Of a stretch of DNA of 64,000 bases, positions 7,691 through 15,923 are shown one piece after another. A program made the translations under genes and the position numbers. The DNA is from Nocardioides sp. 1609 (GTDB lineage Bacteria > Actinomycetota > Actinomycetes > Propionibacteriales > Nocardioidaceae), in assembly GCF_004522105.1 (NCBI RefSeq), contig NZ_SPUJ01000004.1, forward strand, positions 62,001 to 126,000. The letters are read 5' to 3'. Every line of letters begins with the position of its first letter. The stretch's first letter is position 1. The notes below the pieces were generated by a model, which worked only from the letters and a program-made list of their open reading frames with translations, searched no databases and was not told where the DNA came from.

Positions 7691-8557
7691 TCAGCCCTGG
7701 AGGGCCGCCACCGCCTCGGCGATCGAGAGCGTGCGGCGGGCGGACTCGACGTGCAGGTTCTCGACCATCCGGCCGTTGAAGGTCACGACGCCCGTGCCCG
7801 CGCCCGCGTCCCAGGCGGCGATCAGGCCGCGGGCGTCCTCGACGGCCTGCGCGGACGGCGCGAACGCCGCGTTGGCGCCCTCGACCTGCCCGGGGTGGAT
7901 CAGGGTCTTGCCGTCGAAGCCCATCTGACGGCCCTGGTCGCACTCGGCGAGGAAGCCCTCGGTGTCCTTCACGTCGTTGTAGACGCCGTCGAGGATCGCG
8001 ATGCCGGCGGCGCGGGCCGCGAGCAGCGCGGTGTGCAACGAGGGGAGGATCGGGGCGCGGCCGGGCACGTGCTCGGCGTACAGCTCCTTGACGAGGTCGT
8101 TGGTGCCCAGCACCAGCACCGTGAGCCGCTCGGAGGCGCGCGCGATCGCCAGGGCGTCGAGGATCGCGACAGGGGTCTCCACCATCGCCCACAGCTTCGT
8201 GTGGTCGGGCGCGCCGGCCTCCTCCATCGCCGCGACGAGCCCCTGCACCGCGGCGGCGCTGTCGACCTTGGGGACGACGACCGCGGCCGGCCCGGCGGCG
8301 CTGGCCGCCGCGAGGTCGGCGTCGTGCCACTCGGTGCCGATCCCGTTGACCCGGATCGTGACGGTACGACGTCCGTACTCCCCGGACGCCGCAGCCGCGC
8401 ACGCGGCGTCGCGGGCGGCGGCCTTGGCGTCGGGCGCGACGGCGTCCTCGAGGTCGAGGATCAGTGCGTCGCAGGGGATCGACGTGGCCTTCTCGAGCGC
8501 CCGCGCGTTGGAGCCGGGCATGTAGAGGACCGAGCGCAGGGGGGTGAAGTCGCCCAT
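7691..8557 (-). CDS. HpcH/HpaI aldolase / CitE-like lyase (malyl-CoA lyase family)
   Basis: 288 residues of the CitE-like TIM-barrel family: RSVLYMPGSNARALEKA at the N-terminus, the metal and substrate region DALILDLEDAV, IRVNGIGTEW, the VVPKV strand, WAMVETPVAILD with the metal-binding Glu, and GFDGKTLIHPGQV near the C-terminus. Relatives cleave or form CoA-linked hydroxyacids (malyl-CoA, beta-methylmalyl-CoA, citramalyl-CoA) or hydrolyse malyl-CoA. The gene starts one base after the stop of the upstream paralogue, so the two form an operon. Two distinct paralogues side by side suggest a lyase plus thioesterase pair (inference). No other CoA-pathway gene is in the window. Confidence 0.8.
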   Translation of the reverse strand: MGDFTPLRSVLYMPGSNARALEKATSIPCDALILDLEDAVAPDAKAAARDAACAAAASGEYGRRTVTIRVNGIGTEWHDADLAAASAAGPAAVVVPKVDSAAAVQGLVAAMEEAGAPDHTKLWAMVETPVAILDALAIARASERLTVLVLGTNDLVKELYAEHVPGRAPILPSLHTALLAARAAGIAILDGVYNDVKDTEGFLAECDQGRQMGFDGKTLIHPGQVEGANAAFAPSAQAVEDARGLIAAWDAGAGTGVVTFNGRMVENLHVESARRTLSIAEAVAALQG

Positions 8558-8558
8558 G

Positions 8559-9665
8559 TCAGGCCCCCTCGCCGCTGGGGATGGCGTCGTAGGCCGCCTT
8601 CAGCTCGGGGTCGATCGCCGCGAGCTGCTCGGCGAGGTCGACCATCACCAGGCACTGCTTGAGCGAGGCGTCGTCCTCCATCTTGCCGTCGAGCATCACC
8701 GCGCCGGTGCCGTCGCCCATCGCCGCGGCGACGCGACGCGCGTGCGCGACGTCCTCGACTGAGGGGGAGAAGACCCGGTGGGCGATCGCGACCTGCTTCG
8801 GGTGCAGGCTCCACGTGCCGACGCAGCCGAGCAGGAACGCGTTGCGGAACTGGTCCTCGCAGGCCACCGTGTCGGCGATGTCGCCGAACGGGCCGTAGTA
8901 GGGGTAGATGCCGTGCATCGCGCACGCGTCGACCATCCGCGCGATCGTGTAGTGCCACAGGTCCTGCTGGTACGTCGTGCGCGGCGCCTCGACCTGGGCG
9001 ACGCCGAGCTCGTCGATCGGCGGGTCCTGGCGCACCAGGTAGCCGGGGTGCCCGCCGCCGACGCGGGTGGTCTTCATCCGGCGGTCGGCGGCGAGGTCGG
9101 CCGGGCCGAGGGAGAGGCCCTGCATGCGCGGCGAGGCGCCGCAGATCTCCTCGACGTTCGCCACGCCGCGTGCGGTCTCCAGGATCGCGTGCACCAGGAT
9201 CGGCCGGTCGAGCCCGGCCTTCGCCTCGAGCTGGGCGAGCAGCCGGTCGACGTAGTGGATGTCCTCGGCGCCCTGCACCTTCGGCACCATGACGACGTCC
9301 AGCCGGTCGCCGATCGCCGGGACCAGCGTGGTGAGGTCGTCGAGCGCCCACGGGCTGTCGAGGGAGTTGATGCGGGTCCAGAGCTGCGTGGGCCCGCCGG
9401 CGCCGAGGCCCTCGGTCTCCTGGCCGATCCGCACCAGGCCCTCGCGCGCGGCGACCTTGTTGTCGGCCTTGACGGCGTCCTCGAGGTTGCCGAGGAGCAC
9501 GTCGACGGTGCCGACCATGCCCGGGATCTTCCCGGCCATCTTCGCGTTGCTCGGGTCGAAGAAGTGGATCGCCCGGCTCGGGCGGAACGGGATCTCGGTC
9601 AGCGGCGTCGGTGCCCCGACCGCCAGCGGTCGGAAGAAGTCCTTGGCGCTCTGGGAGGCGGGCAT
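8559..9665 (-). CDS. CitE-like beta-ketoacid/malyl-CoA lyase family protein, long form
   Basis: 368 residues, longer than the downstream paralogue and close in length to the L-malyl-CoA/beta-methylmalyl-CoA lyase class. Visible blocks are AIHFFDPSNAKMAGK, LLGNLEDAVKADNK (metal site), LWTRINSLDS, VVMVPKVQGAEDI, VHAILETARGVANVEEI (second metal Glu), LSLGPADLAADR and GTWSLHPKQVAIAH. It is predicted to split malyl-CoA into acetyl-CoA and glyoxylate, or to act on a methylated analogue. TAACTT seven bases upstream of the ATG suggests a leaderless promoter (9673-9678). It is first in a two-gene operon. Confidence 0.8.
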   Translation of the reverse strand: MPASQSAKDFFRPLAVGAPTPLTEIPFRPSRAIHFFDPSNAKMAGKIPGMVGTVDVLLGNLEDAVKADNKVAAREGLVRIGQETEGLGAGGPTQLWTRINSLDSPWALDDLTTLVPAIGDRLDVVMVPKVQGAEDIHYVDRLLAQLEAKAGLDRPILVHAILETARGVANVEEICGASPRMQGLSLGPADLAADRRMKTTRVGGGHPGYLVRQDPPIDELGVAQVEAPRTTYQQDLWHYTIARMVDACAMHGIYPYYGPFGDIADTVACEDQFRNAFLLGCVGTWSLHPKQVAIAHRVFSPSVEDVAHARRVAAAMGDGTGAVMLDGKMEDDASLKQCLVMVDLAEQLAAIDPELKAAYDAIPSGEGA

Positions 9666-9678
9666 GTCGCGGAAGTTA
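9666..9678 (-). promoter_or_regulatory. -10 box, leaderless start of the lyase operon
   Basis: On the minus strand TAACTT (9678-9673) is followed by CCGCGAC and the ATG at 9665, a seven-base gap that fits transcription starting at the start codon. Confidence 0.5.
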
Positions 9679-9783
9679 GCAGTCGTTCACCGTGCGGGGG
9701 TATGACCGATCTCTCCCTGCGGCCCACGACGGCCCGGCACGACGGCTGGCGCGACGGCCGGCGCGGCGGTCGGGCAGGTGCCG

Positions 9784-10332
9784 CTAGGCGCCGTCCGGGG
9801 ACCCCGGGCGCCGCCGCCACCAGCGCCGCGGCCGAGCCTCGGACGTCGTCCGCGCGGCCCGGGCGGCGGCGGCGGCGCGGCGGGCCTCGCGGCGCTCGCT
9901 CCAGGCCGCCACGGTCGCGTCGACGTCGCGCGGCATCGTCACCAGGGGCGGGCCCTCGGGTGCGCGGTAGCGGGCGGCGACTACGCGCTCGTTGAAGTCG
10001 ACCAGGACGCGGCGTACCTCGGCCTCGAACGCGATCGTGTCGAGCCGGTCGTCGAGGTCGGCGTCCTCCTTGCGCAGCTGGACCGACATCGGCACGACGG
10101 CGATGCGCTCGCGCTCGACGAGCTTCCTCAGCCACCAGTCGGGGTCGTGGTCGCCGCCCAGGCCCCCGATCGGCTTGCCGGCGCCGGGCAGGTCGTCGAA
10201 CTCGCCGCGCTCCATCGCGCGCCGGACCTGCTCGTCGACCCACAGGTGTTGCTGGGCCATCCGTGCGGCCGCCGCACTCCCGCCCGTGCGCACGTCGCGG
10301 CCCTCGACCTGCTCGTGCTGCTCGTCGTCCAC
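9784..10332 (-). CDS. DUF1992 (DnaJ-C28-like conserved domain) protein
   Basis: 182 residues. The segment VRRAMERGEFDDLPGAGKPI, followed by DPDWWLRKLVERE, is diagnostic for DUF1992, the domain also found in DnaJ homologue subfamily C member 28. The N-terminal part has a short acidic/Gln stretch. The C-terminal 50 residues are Arg/Ala-rich, probably a basic, helical and poorly ordered tail. No J-domain is present. The start is the GTG at 10332, supported by GGAGG eight bases upstream. Function in bacteria is unknown. Confidence 0.85.
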   Translation of the reverse strand: MDDEQHEQVEGRDVRTGGSAAAARMAQQHLWVDEQVRRAMERGEFDDLPGAGKPIGGLGGDHDPDWWLRKLVERERIAVVPMSVQLRKEDADLDDRLDTIAFEAEVRRVLVDFNERVVAARYRAPEGPPLVTMPRDVDATVAAWSERREARRAAAAARAARTTSEARPRRWWRRRPGSPDGA

Positions 10333-10459
10333 GACATCGACCTCCGGGGCTCCTCGCGCGAGGCACGTGATCCCTCCCCGCCCGTCCAGTCTGCCCCGGC
10401 GCGAGCGAGATTCCCACCGCCGGCGCCGCCGGCGCCCGGGAGGGTGAGGACCGACGTCC

Positions 10460-10471
10460 TACGGTCGGGGC
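10460..10471 (+). promoter_or_regulatory. -10 box, leaderless start
   Basis: TACGGT at 10460-10465 is followed by six bases and the ATG at 10472. Confidence 0.55.
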
Positions 10472-11236
10472 ATGCCCCTGATCGAGATCGCCGTCCCCGC
10501 CGGCACCGCGCAGGCCCACGTCGCCCGGCCCCCGGCCGGCACCGGCCCGGGCGTGCTGTTCTTCATGGACGCGATCGGGCTCCGCCCCCGGATCGCGGTG
10601 ATGTGCGACCGGATCGCGTCGTGGGGCTACGTCGTCCTGGCCCCCAACGTCTTCCACCGCGAGGGCGACGTCGACGCCGTCGGGCCGCACCGCGACCTCA
10701 CCGAGCCGGGTGCCCGCGAGGAGTTCTTCGCCGCCGCCATGCCCCGCGTGGGCCGGCTCACCGCCGACCTGGCGGTGCCCGACATCGCGGCGTACGTCGC
10801 CGCCCTCCGCGGTCTCGACGAGGTCGACGACGGACCGATCGGGGTGACCGGCTACTGCATGGGCGCCCGGCTCGCCGTCCGGGCCGCGACCGGGCACCCC
10901 GACGACGTCGCCGCCTGCGGCGGGTTCCACGGCGGCGGTCTGGTCACCGACGAGCCCGACAGCCCGCACGCCGGGCTCGGATCGGCGCGGGCCGCCTTCG
11001 TGTTCGGGCATGCCGACCAGGACGCCTCGATGCCGCCCGAGGCGGTCGCGACCCTGGGCGCGACCCTCGCCGCGCACGGGCTCGAGGCGACCAACGAGGT
11101 GTACGCGGACGCCCCGCACGGCTACTCGATGGCCGACACCGCGATGTACGACGAGCGCGCGACCGAGCGGCACTTCGACGCGCTGCAGGACCTCCTCGCC
11201 CGGACGCTGCGACCCGGCTCGTCACCCGGGGCCTGA
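10472..11236 (+). CDS. Dienelactone hydrolase family protein
   Basis: 254 residues of the alpha/beta-hydrolase fold. The nucleophile motif is GYCMGA (Cys), as in true dienelactone hydrolases; the acid lies in GHADQDASM and the catalytic His in DAPHGYSM. The N-terminus (FFMDAIGLRPRIAVMCDRIASWGYVV) is also typical. The family hydrolyses lactones such as dienelactone in chloroaromatic breakdown, but many members have other carboxylester substrates and no catabolic neighbours are seen here. It is transcribed alone from a leaderless-type promoter. Confidence 0.85.
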   Translation: MPLIEIAVPAGTAQAHVARPPAGTGPGVLFFMDAIGLRPRIAVMCDRIASWGYVVLAPNVFHREGDVDAVGPHRDLTEPGAREEFFAAAMPRVGRLTADLAVPDIAAYVAALRGLDEVDDGPIGVTGYCMGARLAVRAATGHPDDVAACGGFHGGGLVTDEPDSPHAGLGSARAAFVFGHADQDASMPPEAVATLGATLAAHGLEATNEVYADAPHGYSMADTAMYDERATERHFDALQDLLARTLRPGSSPGA

Positions 11237-11255
11237 CGGGGCCGAGGACGCCCCG

Positions 11256-11861
11256 TCAGCGCGGCCAGCCCCCACGACGGACGGACTCCTGCCAGGGCCG
11301 CCGCTCGCGACGACTCGGTGAGCCCTTCGCACCGCCCGGCTGCGGGTGGCCGACGGTGATGACGCCGACCGGGTCGTGGTCGGCGGGGATCGCGAAGGCC
11401 TCGCGGACGTCGTCCGCGCGCTCCGGGACGACGCCGAAGAAGCACGCGCCGAGGCCGGCGTCGGTGACGGTCTGCAGGATCAGCAGGGACGCCATGGCGG
11501 CGTCCATGTGCCAGAACGGGAGGGGCCAGCGGGCCTCGTCGCGGTCGGTCCAGCCCTTGTCGGGCTCGGCGTAGCGGTCGAGGTAGGCGGCCTTGCTGCT
11601 GCACGGGAGGATCACGACCGGCGCGCGCATCATGCCGGCGAGCCAGGGGCCGGGGTCGTCGACGTCGTCGCTGCTGGCCCGCCAGAACCGCTCGACGTCG
11701 GCCGGGGTGTCGAGGACGACGAACGCCCACCCCTGGCTGAAGCCGGCGTTGGGGGCTCGGGTCGCGTTCGCGAGGGCGCGGTCGATGATGGCGGGGTCGA
11801 CCGGTTCGTCGGCATAGTTGCGCACCATCCGGCGGCGTCGCACGACGTCCTGGAACTCCAT
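11256..11861 (-). CDS. Nitroreductase family protein
   Basis: 201 residues of the FMN-dependent nitroreductase fold: the N-terminal MEFQDVVRRRRMVRNYADEPV with the Arg cluster that grips the FMN phosphate, ATRAPNAGFSQGW, and the dimer-interface helix MDAAMASLLILQTVTDAGLG followed by ACFFG. The C-terminus GHPQPGG is also typical. It would use NAD(P)H to reduce nitro compounds, quinones or enones; the natural substrate is unknown. ATG 11861 has TAGGAT six bases upstream, sharing its core with the promoter of the divergent operon. Confidence 0.85.
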   Translation of the reverse strand: MEFQDVVRRRRMVRNYADEPVDPAIIDRALANATRAPNAGFSQGWAFVVLDTPADVERFWRASSDDVDDPGPWLAGMMRAPVVILPCSSKAAYLDRYAEPDKGWTDRDEARWPLPFWHMDAAMASLLILQTVTDAGLGACFFGVVPERADDVREAFAIPADHDPVGVITVGHPQPGGAKGSPSRRERRPWQESVRRGGWPR

Positions 11862-11884
11862 GCCCCGATCCTAGGGAGACGCCC
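11862..11884. promoter_or_regulatory. Bidirectional leaderless promoter with overlapping -10 boxes
   Basis: Only 23 bases separate two divergent starts. On the minus strand TAGGAT (11873-11868) lies six bases before ATG 11861; on the plus strand TAGGGA (11872-11877) lies seven bases before GTG 11885. The two -10 boxes share bases 11872-11873 in a CCTAGG palindrome, so only one polymerase can open the site at a time. Confidence 0.5.
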
Positions 11885-13165
11885 GTGCCGGACCGTGTCG
11901 CCGACGACTTCGAGCGGATGTGGGCCGACCTCGCCCCGGTGGGCCGGGCGGCGTCGTCCGGTGGCTACCACCGCTCGCCGTTCGCCTCCGCCGAGCGGGA
12001 GCTGGCCGCGTGGTTCGAGGAGCAGTGCGCCGCCCGCGACCTCCGCCTCGAGCGCGACCCGTTCGGGAACGTCGCGGCGTGGTGGGACCCGCCGGGCGCG
12101 GTAGTCCCGGCCGTTCGGGCCCCGGATCGGCCCGGACCAGGGCCCGAACGGCCGGGACTACCGCACCCGGGCGGCGCCGTCCTCACCGGCAGCCACCTCG
12201 ACTCGGTGCTCGACGGGGGTGCGTACGACGGGCCGCTGGGGGTCGTGTCGGCGCTGGCGGCGCTCGACGTGCTGCGGGGTCGCGGGTTCGTGCCGGGGCG
12301 TCCGCTCGGGGTGTCGGTGTTCGTCGAGGAGGAGGGGTCCCGGTTCGGGCTGGCCTGCCTCGGGTCGCGGCTGGCCGTCGGCGCGACCTCGTGGGACGAC
12401 GTCCGCGGGCTCCGCGACCGTGACGGCGTCGCGCTGGGCGACGTCGTCGCGGGCCCGACGTCCGCCGGGGCGGGGGAGCGCTCGACGCTGCTGGACGGCG
12501 TCGGCGCGTTCGTCGAGCTGCACGTCGAGCAGGGTCGCGGGCTCGTCGACCTCGGCGAGCCGGTCGGGGTGGCCGGCGAGATCTGGCCGCACGGGCGCTA
12601 CCGCTTCGACTTCGGCGGCGAGGCCAACCACGCCGGCAGCACCCGCATGGAGGACCGCCACGACCCGATGCTCACCTACGCGATGACGGCGCTCGCCGCC
12701 AACAAGCAGGCCCGGCTGGCGGGCCAGCGCGCGACGTTCGGGCGGATCGAGGTCGCGCCCAACGGCACGAACGCCGTCGCGTCGCGCGTCACCGCGTGGC
12801 TCGACGCCCGCGCCTCGTCGGACGACGCCCTGACCGACCTCGTCGCCGCCGTCGAGCGCCAGGCCGCCGACCGCGCCGGCCGCGACGGCACCACGGTCAC
12901 CGTCACGCCCGAGTCGGTGTCGGGGTCCGTCGGCTTCGACACCACGTTGCACCTCGGTCCGGCCGGGCACGAGCGGTGGCCGGTGCTGGCGTCGCAGGCC
13001 GGCCACGACGCCGGGATCCTGTCGGCGGCCGGCATCCCGACCGCGATGCTGTTCGTCCGCAACCCCACCGGCGTCTCGCACTCGCCGGCCGAGTCCGCGG
13101 ACACCGCCGACTGCCTCGCCGGCGTCACCGCCCTCGCCGACACCCTCGAGCGGCTGGCCCGGTGA
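11885..13165 (+). CDS. M20 family amidohydrolase (allantoate amidohydrolase/carbamoylase type) in hut operon
   Basis: 426 residues of the zinc-dependent M20 Hyu/AllC class: [19 protein letters not shown] (two metal ligands and the bridging Asp), VEEEGSRF with the catalytic Glu, LHVEQG, and [13 protein letters not shown] in the dimerisation lid; the final metal His lies in GVSHSPAE. Family members hydrolyse N-carbamoyl, ureido or formyl-type bonds of amino acids. It overlaps hutF by four bases, which in turn overlaps hutI. HutF yields N-formylglutamate, and no hutG-type deformylase is seen, so this enzyme may take that role (inference). Odd: residues about 72-93 are encoded by a 67-base perfect palindrome that interrupts the usual sequence before the TGSHLDS motif. 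Confidence 0.75.
   Translation: MPDRVADDFERMWADLAPVGRAASSGGYHRSPFASAERELAAWFEEQCAARDLRLERDPFGNVAAWWDPPGAVVPAVRAPDRPGPGPERPGLPHPGGAVLTGSHLDSVLDGGAYDGPLGVVSALAALDVLRGRGFVPGRPLGVSVFVEEEGSRFGLACLGSRLAVGATSWDDVRGLRDRDGVALGDVVAGPTSAGAGERSTLLDGVGAFVELHVEQGRGLVDLGEPVGVAGEIWPHGRYRFDFGGEANHAGSTRMEDRHDPMLTYAMTALAANKQARLAGQRATFGRIEVAPNGTNAVASRVTAWLDARASSDDALTDLVAAVERQAADRAGRDGTTVTVTPESVSGSVGFDTTLHLGPAGHERWPVLASQAGHDAGILSAAGIPTAMLFVRNPTGVSHSPAESADTADCLAGVTALADTLERLAR
12098..12164. repeat. Perfect 25-bp inverted repeat inside a coding sequence
   Basis: Arms 12098-12122 and 12140-12164 are exact reverse complements (outer end GCGGTAGTCCCGG), with a 17-base loop. The element lies in frame inside the amidohydrolase gene and adds a Pro/Arg/Gly-rich insert. 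A related palindrome with the same outer sequence ends the P450 gene at 21358-21394. Confidence 0.85.
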
Positions 13166-14463
13166 CGAGCCCGACGAGCAGCTACCTCCTCGAGCGGGCC
13201 TGGGTCGACGGCGCGGTCCGCGACGACGTCCTGGTCGAGATCGAGGACCGGCGGTTCACCTCGGTGACCCCCGGCTCGACGTCGCCGGACGCCGTCCGGC
13301 TGGCCGGCGTGACGGTCCCGGGCCTGGCGAACGCCCACAGCCACGCCTTCCACCGGGCCCTCCGCGGCCGCACCCAGCGCGGGCGGGGCACGTTCTGGAC
13401 CTGGCGCGAGCAGATGTACGCCGTCGCCGAGCGGCTCGACCCCGACTCCTACCTCGCGCTCGCCACCGCGGTCTACCGCGAGATGGCGGCGGCCGGGACG
13501 ACGACGGTGGGGGAGTTCCACTACCTGCACCACCAGCCCGACGGGACGCCGTACGACGACCCCAACGCGATGGGTCACGCCCTCGTCGAGGCCGCGCGCG
13601 CCGCGGGCGTCCGGCTGAGCCTGCTCGACACCTGCTACCTCAGCAGCGGGTTCGGGGCTCCGGTGGAGGGCGTGCAGCGGCGCTACTGCGACGGCGACGT
13701 CGACCGCTGGGCCGAGCGGCTCGCCCGGTTCGAGCCGGAGGGCGGCCACGTCCACGTCGGGGGTGCGTTCCACTCGGTGCGGGCCGTCGCGCCGCACGAC
13801 ATGGCCCGCCACGCCGCCGACCCGCTGCACGTGCACCTGAGCGAGCAGCCGCAGGAGAACGAGGACTGCCTCGCCGTCTACGGCGCCACCCCCACCCGGC
13901 TGCTCGCCGACCACGGCGTCCTCGGGCCCCGCACGACCGTCGTCCACGCCACCCACCTCACCGACGAGGACGTCGACCTCCTGGGCAGCACCCGCACCCA
14001 CGTCTGCTTCTGCCCCACGACCGAGCGCGACCTCGGCGACGGCGTCGGCCCGAGCCGCGAGCTCCGCGACGCCGGGGCCCGGCTCACCCTCGGCTCCGAC
14101 AGCCACGCCGTGATCGACCCGTTCGAGGAGATGCGCGCCGTCGAGCTCGACGAGCGGCTCGCGTCGCGTCGCCGCGGCACCTGGACGACGGCCGACCTGC
14201 TCGCCGCCGCGACGGTCACCGGCCACGCCAGCCTCGGGTTCGCGGACGCCGGTGCCCTCGCCGTCGGGCAGCGCGCCGACCTCGTCACCCTCGACACCAC
14301 CAGCGTCCGGACCGCCGGCACCGGCGCCGACGAGCACACCGTCGTCTGGGCCGCCGGCGCCGCCGACGTCGTCTCGGTCGTCGCGGACGGCGTCCTGCTC
14401 GACCTCGACCGCGAGGCCGTCGGCCGCGACCTCGACCGCACCATCAGGAGCCTCCTGCCATGA
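13162..14463 (+). CDS. hutF: Formimidoylglutamate deiminase
   Basis: 433 residues. Predicted to hydrolyse N-formimino-L-glutamate to N-formyl-L-glutamate and ammonia in the five-step histidine breakdown route. Amidohydrolase-fold motifs: [17 protein letters not shown] (HxH metal ligands), [10 protein letters not shown] (third His and HutF-typical Gln/Glu), [13 protein letters not shown] (fourth His) and [16 protein letters not shown] (metal Asp). The region [10 protein letters not shown] is characteristic of HutF. The GTG start overlaps the preceding stop (GTGA), and the stop region overlaps the ATG of hutI. Assignment is strong from motifs and neighbours. Confidence 0.9.
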   Translation: MTSPTSSYLLERAWVDGAVRDDVLVEIEDRRFTSVTPGSTSPDAVRLAGVTVPGLANAHSHAFHRALRGRTQRGRGTFWTWREQMYAVAERLDPDSYLALATAVYREMAAAGTTTVGEFHYLHHQPDGTPYDDPNAMGHALVEAARAAGVRLSLLDTCYLSSGFGAPVEGVQRRYCDGDVDRWAERLARFEPEGGHVHVGGAFHSVRAVAPHDMARHAADPLHVHLSEQPQENEDCLAVYGATPTRLLADHGVLGPRTTVVHATHLTDEDVDLLGSTRTHVCFCPTTERDLGDGVGPSRELRDAGARLTLGSDSHAVIDPFEEMRAVELDERLASRRRGTWTTADLLAAATVTGHASLGFADAGALAVGQRADLVTLDTTSVRTAGTGADEHTVVWAAGAADVVSVVADGVLLDLDREAVGRDLDRTIRSLLP

Positions 14464-15620
14464 CCAGCACCCTGATCACCGGCATCGCCGAGCTCGTCAC
14501 CAACGACCCGGCCGCACCCGACCTGCTCGGCGCGGTCGAGCGCGCCGCCCTCGTCGTCGAGGGGACCAGGATCGCCTGGGTCGGCCGCGCCGCCGACGCC
14601 CCGGCCGCCGACACCGCGGTCGACGTCGGCGGCCGCGCCGTCCTGCCCGGCTGGGTCGACTCCCACTCCCACCTGGTCTTCGCCGGCGACCGGGCGGCGG
14701 AGTTCGAGGCCCGGATGACCGGGACGCCGTACGCCGCGGGCGGCATCCGCACCACGGTCGCCGCCACCCGGGCGGCCACCGACGAGCAGCTCACCGCCCA
14801 CGTCGGGCGGCTGGTCGCCGAGATGCGCCGCCAGGGCACCACGACCGTCGAGATCAAGAGCGGCTACGGGCTCTCGGTGCACGACGAGGCGCGCAGCCTC
14901 GCCGTCGCACGCCAGTTCACCGAGGAGACGACGTTCCTCGGGGCGCACGTCGTCCCGGCGGACGCCGACCCCGACGCCTACGTCGAGCTCGTCACCGGCC
15001 CGATGCTGGACGCCGCCGCGCCGTACGCCCGGTGGATCGACGTCTTCTGCGAGCGCGGCGCCTTCGACGTCGACCAGGCCCGCGCCGTCCTCGCCGCCGG
15101 CGCCGCCGTCGGCCTGCGCGGCCGGCTGCACGCCAACCAGCTCACCCAGGGCCCCGGCGTGCGGCTGGCCTGCGAGCTCGGCCTGGCCGCCGTGGACCAC
15201 TGCACCTACCTCGCGGACGCCGACGTCGCCGCCCTCGCCGACAGCGGCACCGTCGCGACCCTGCTGCCCGGCGTCGAGTTCTCCACCCGCCAGCCCTACC
15301 CGGACGCCCGCCGCCTGCTCGACGCCGGCGTCCACGTCGCCCTGGCCAGCGACTGCAACCCGGGATCCTGCTTCACCAGCAGCCTGCCCTTCTGCGTCGC
15401 GCTCGCGGTCCGCGAGATGGGCATGACGCCCGCCGAGGCCGTCCACGCGGCCACCGCCGGCGGTGCCCGCGCCCTCGACCGCGACGACGTCGGCCACCTG
15501 ACGCCCGGCGCCCGCGCCGACCTCTTCGTCCTCGACGCCCCCAGCCACCGCCACCTCGCCTACCGGCCCGGCGTCCCCCTGGTCACCAGCACCTGGCTGG
15601 GCGGTCGGCCACTGGGGTGA
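14460..15620 (+). CDS. hutI: Imidazolonepropionase
   Basis: 386 residues. Opens the imidazolone ring to give formiminoglutamate, the step just before HutF. Motifs: [25 protein letters not shown] (HxH), the substrate segment [39 protein letters not shown], and the metal Asp in [17 protein letters not shown]. Length is slightly short of the usual 400 or so residues but complete. Its ATG overlaps the hutF stop. hutH and hutU are not in this window, so the upstream steps must be encoded elsewhere. It is followed by a strong inverted repeat 20 bases beyond the stop. Confidence 0.93.
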   Translation: MTSTLITGIAELVTNDPAAPDLLGAVERAALVVEGTRIAWVGRAADAPAADTAVDVGGRAVLPGWVDSHSHLVFAGDRAAEFEARMTGTPYAAGGIRTTVAATRAATDEQLTAHVGRLVAEMRRQGTTTVEIKSGYGLSVHDEARSLAVARQFTEETTFLGAHVVPADADPDAYVELVTGPMLDAAAPYARWIDVFCERGAFDVDQARAVLAAGAAVGLRGRLHANQLTQGPGVRLACELGLAAVDHCTYLADADVAALADSGTVATLLPGVEFSTRQPYPDARRLLDAGVHVALASDCNPGSCFTSSLPFCVALAVREMGMTPAEAVHAATAGGARALDRDDVGHLTPGARADLFVLDAPSHRHLAYRPGVPLVTSTWLGGRPLG

Positions 15621-15640
15621 TAAACGGGCTCGGGTGGTGG

Positions 15641-15719
15641 CCCCACGCGTGCAATTGCCGACGTCGGCTCGGTTCTCGCGCTCCGGATCGAGCCACGAGC
15701 AGCAATTGCACGCGTGGGG
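15641..15719. repeat. 18-bp perfect inverted repeat with nested stem, downstream of hutI
   Basis: Arms 15641-15658 and 15702-15719 are exact reverse complements, each containing an ACGCGT site and a GCAATTGC palindrome. The 43-base interior holds a nested GGCTCG (15666-15671)/CGAGCC (15689-15694) stem. No ORF of coding character lies inside. It could terminate the hut operon or be a small non-autonomous repeat. Confidence 0.7.
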
Positions 15720-15784
15720 GCGGTCGGGCGCGAGACCGACGCCGCGGTCGCGGAGCGGTCCACCGGGACGCCCGCGGCGACCGG

Positions 15785-15923
15785 CTATGAGCCCGGTCAC
15801 CCCGCTCTGAGGTAGCGCCCCGGCAGGGATAAGGAGGTTGCCCGATGTGCGCGCCTACCTCAGGGAGCGAGTCTCGTCCTACGTCGCCGACACCAGGTCG
15901 GCACTGAGGTAGAGGAGCACCTC
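15785..15923 (+). promoter_or_regulatory. Candidate attenuator-like leader with three complementary 9-mers
   Basis: TATGAG at 15785-15790 is a possible -10 box. Downstream, CTGAGGTAG (15807-15815), its exact complement CTACCTCAG (15855-15863) and CTGAGGTAG again (15904-15912) allow arm 2 to pair with either arm 1 or arm 3. A strong AAGGAGG (15831-15837) and a 21-codon ORF lie between arms 1 and 3. Arm 3 touches the GAGGAG site of the next gene, which can itself fold against CCTC just before the ATG. Confidence 0.45.
15847..15912 (+). CDS. Candidate 21-residue leader peptide
   Basis: GTG 15847 lies nine bases after a perfect AAGGAGG. It opens a short frame, reading RAYLRERVSSYVADTRSALR after the start residue, ending at TAG 15910-15912. 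An overlapping frame from ATG 15845 (20 codons, ending TGA 15905-15907) uses the same ribosome site. The peptide is basic and Ser/Arg-rich, with no signal sequence. A ribosome on this ORF would cover arm 2 of the leader structure. Whether either frame is translated is unproven. Confidence 0.35.
   Translation: MRAYLRERVSSYVADTRSALR

Noticed and set aside
3993..8402. Minus-strand open frame of 1469 codons
   Set aside because: Long open frames opposite GC-rich genes are expected here; the product is Arg/Gly/Pro-rich, has no domain, and runs through several well-identified genes.
9700..9783. Small ORF from ATG 9702 in the gap before the DUF1992 gene
   Set aside because: It runs without a stop into the antisense of DUF1992 and is Arg/Gly-rich with no ribosome site.
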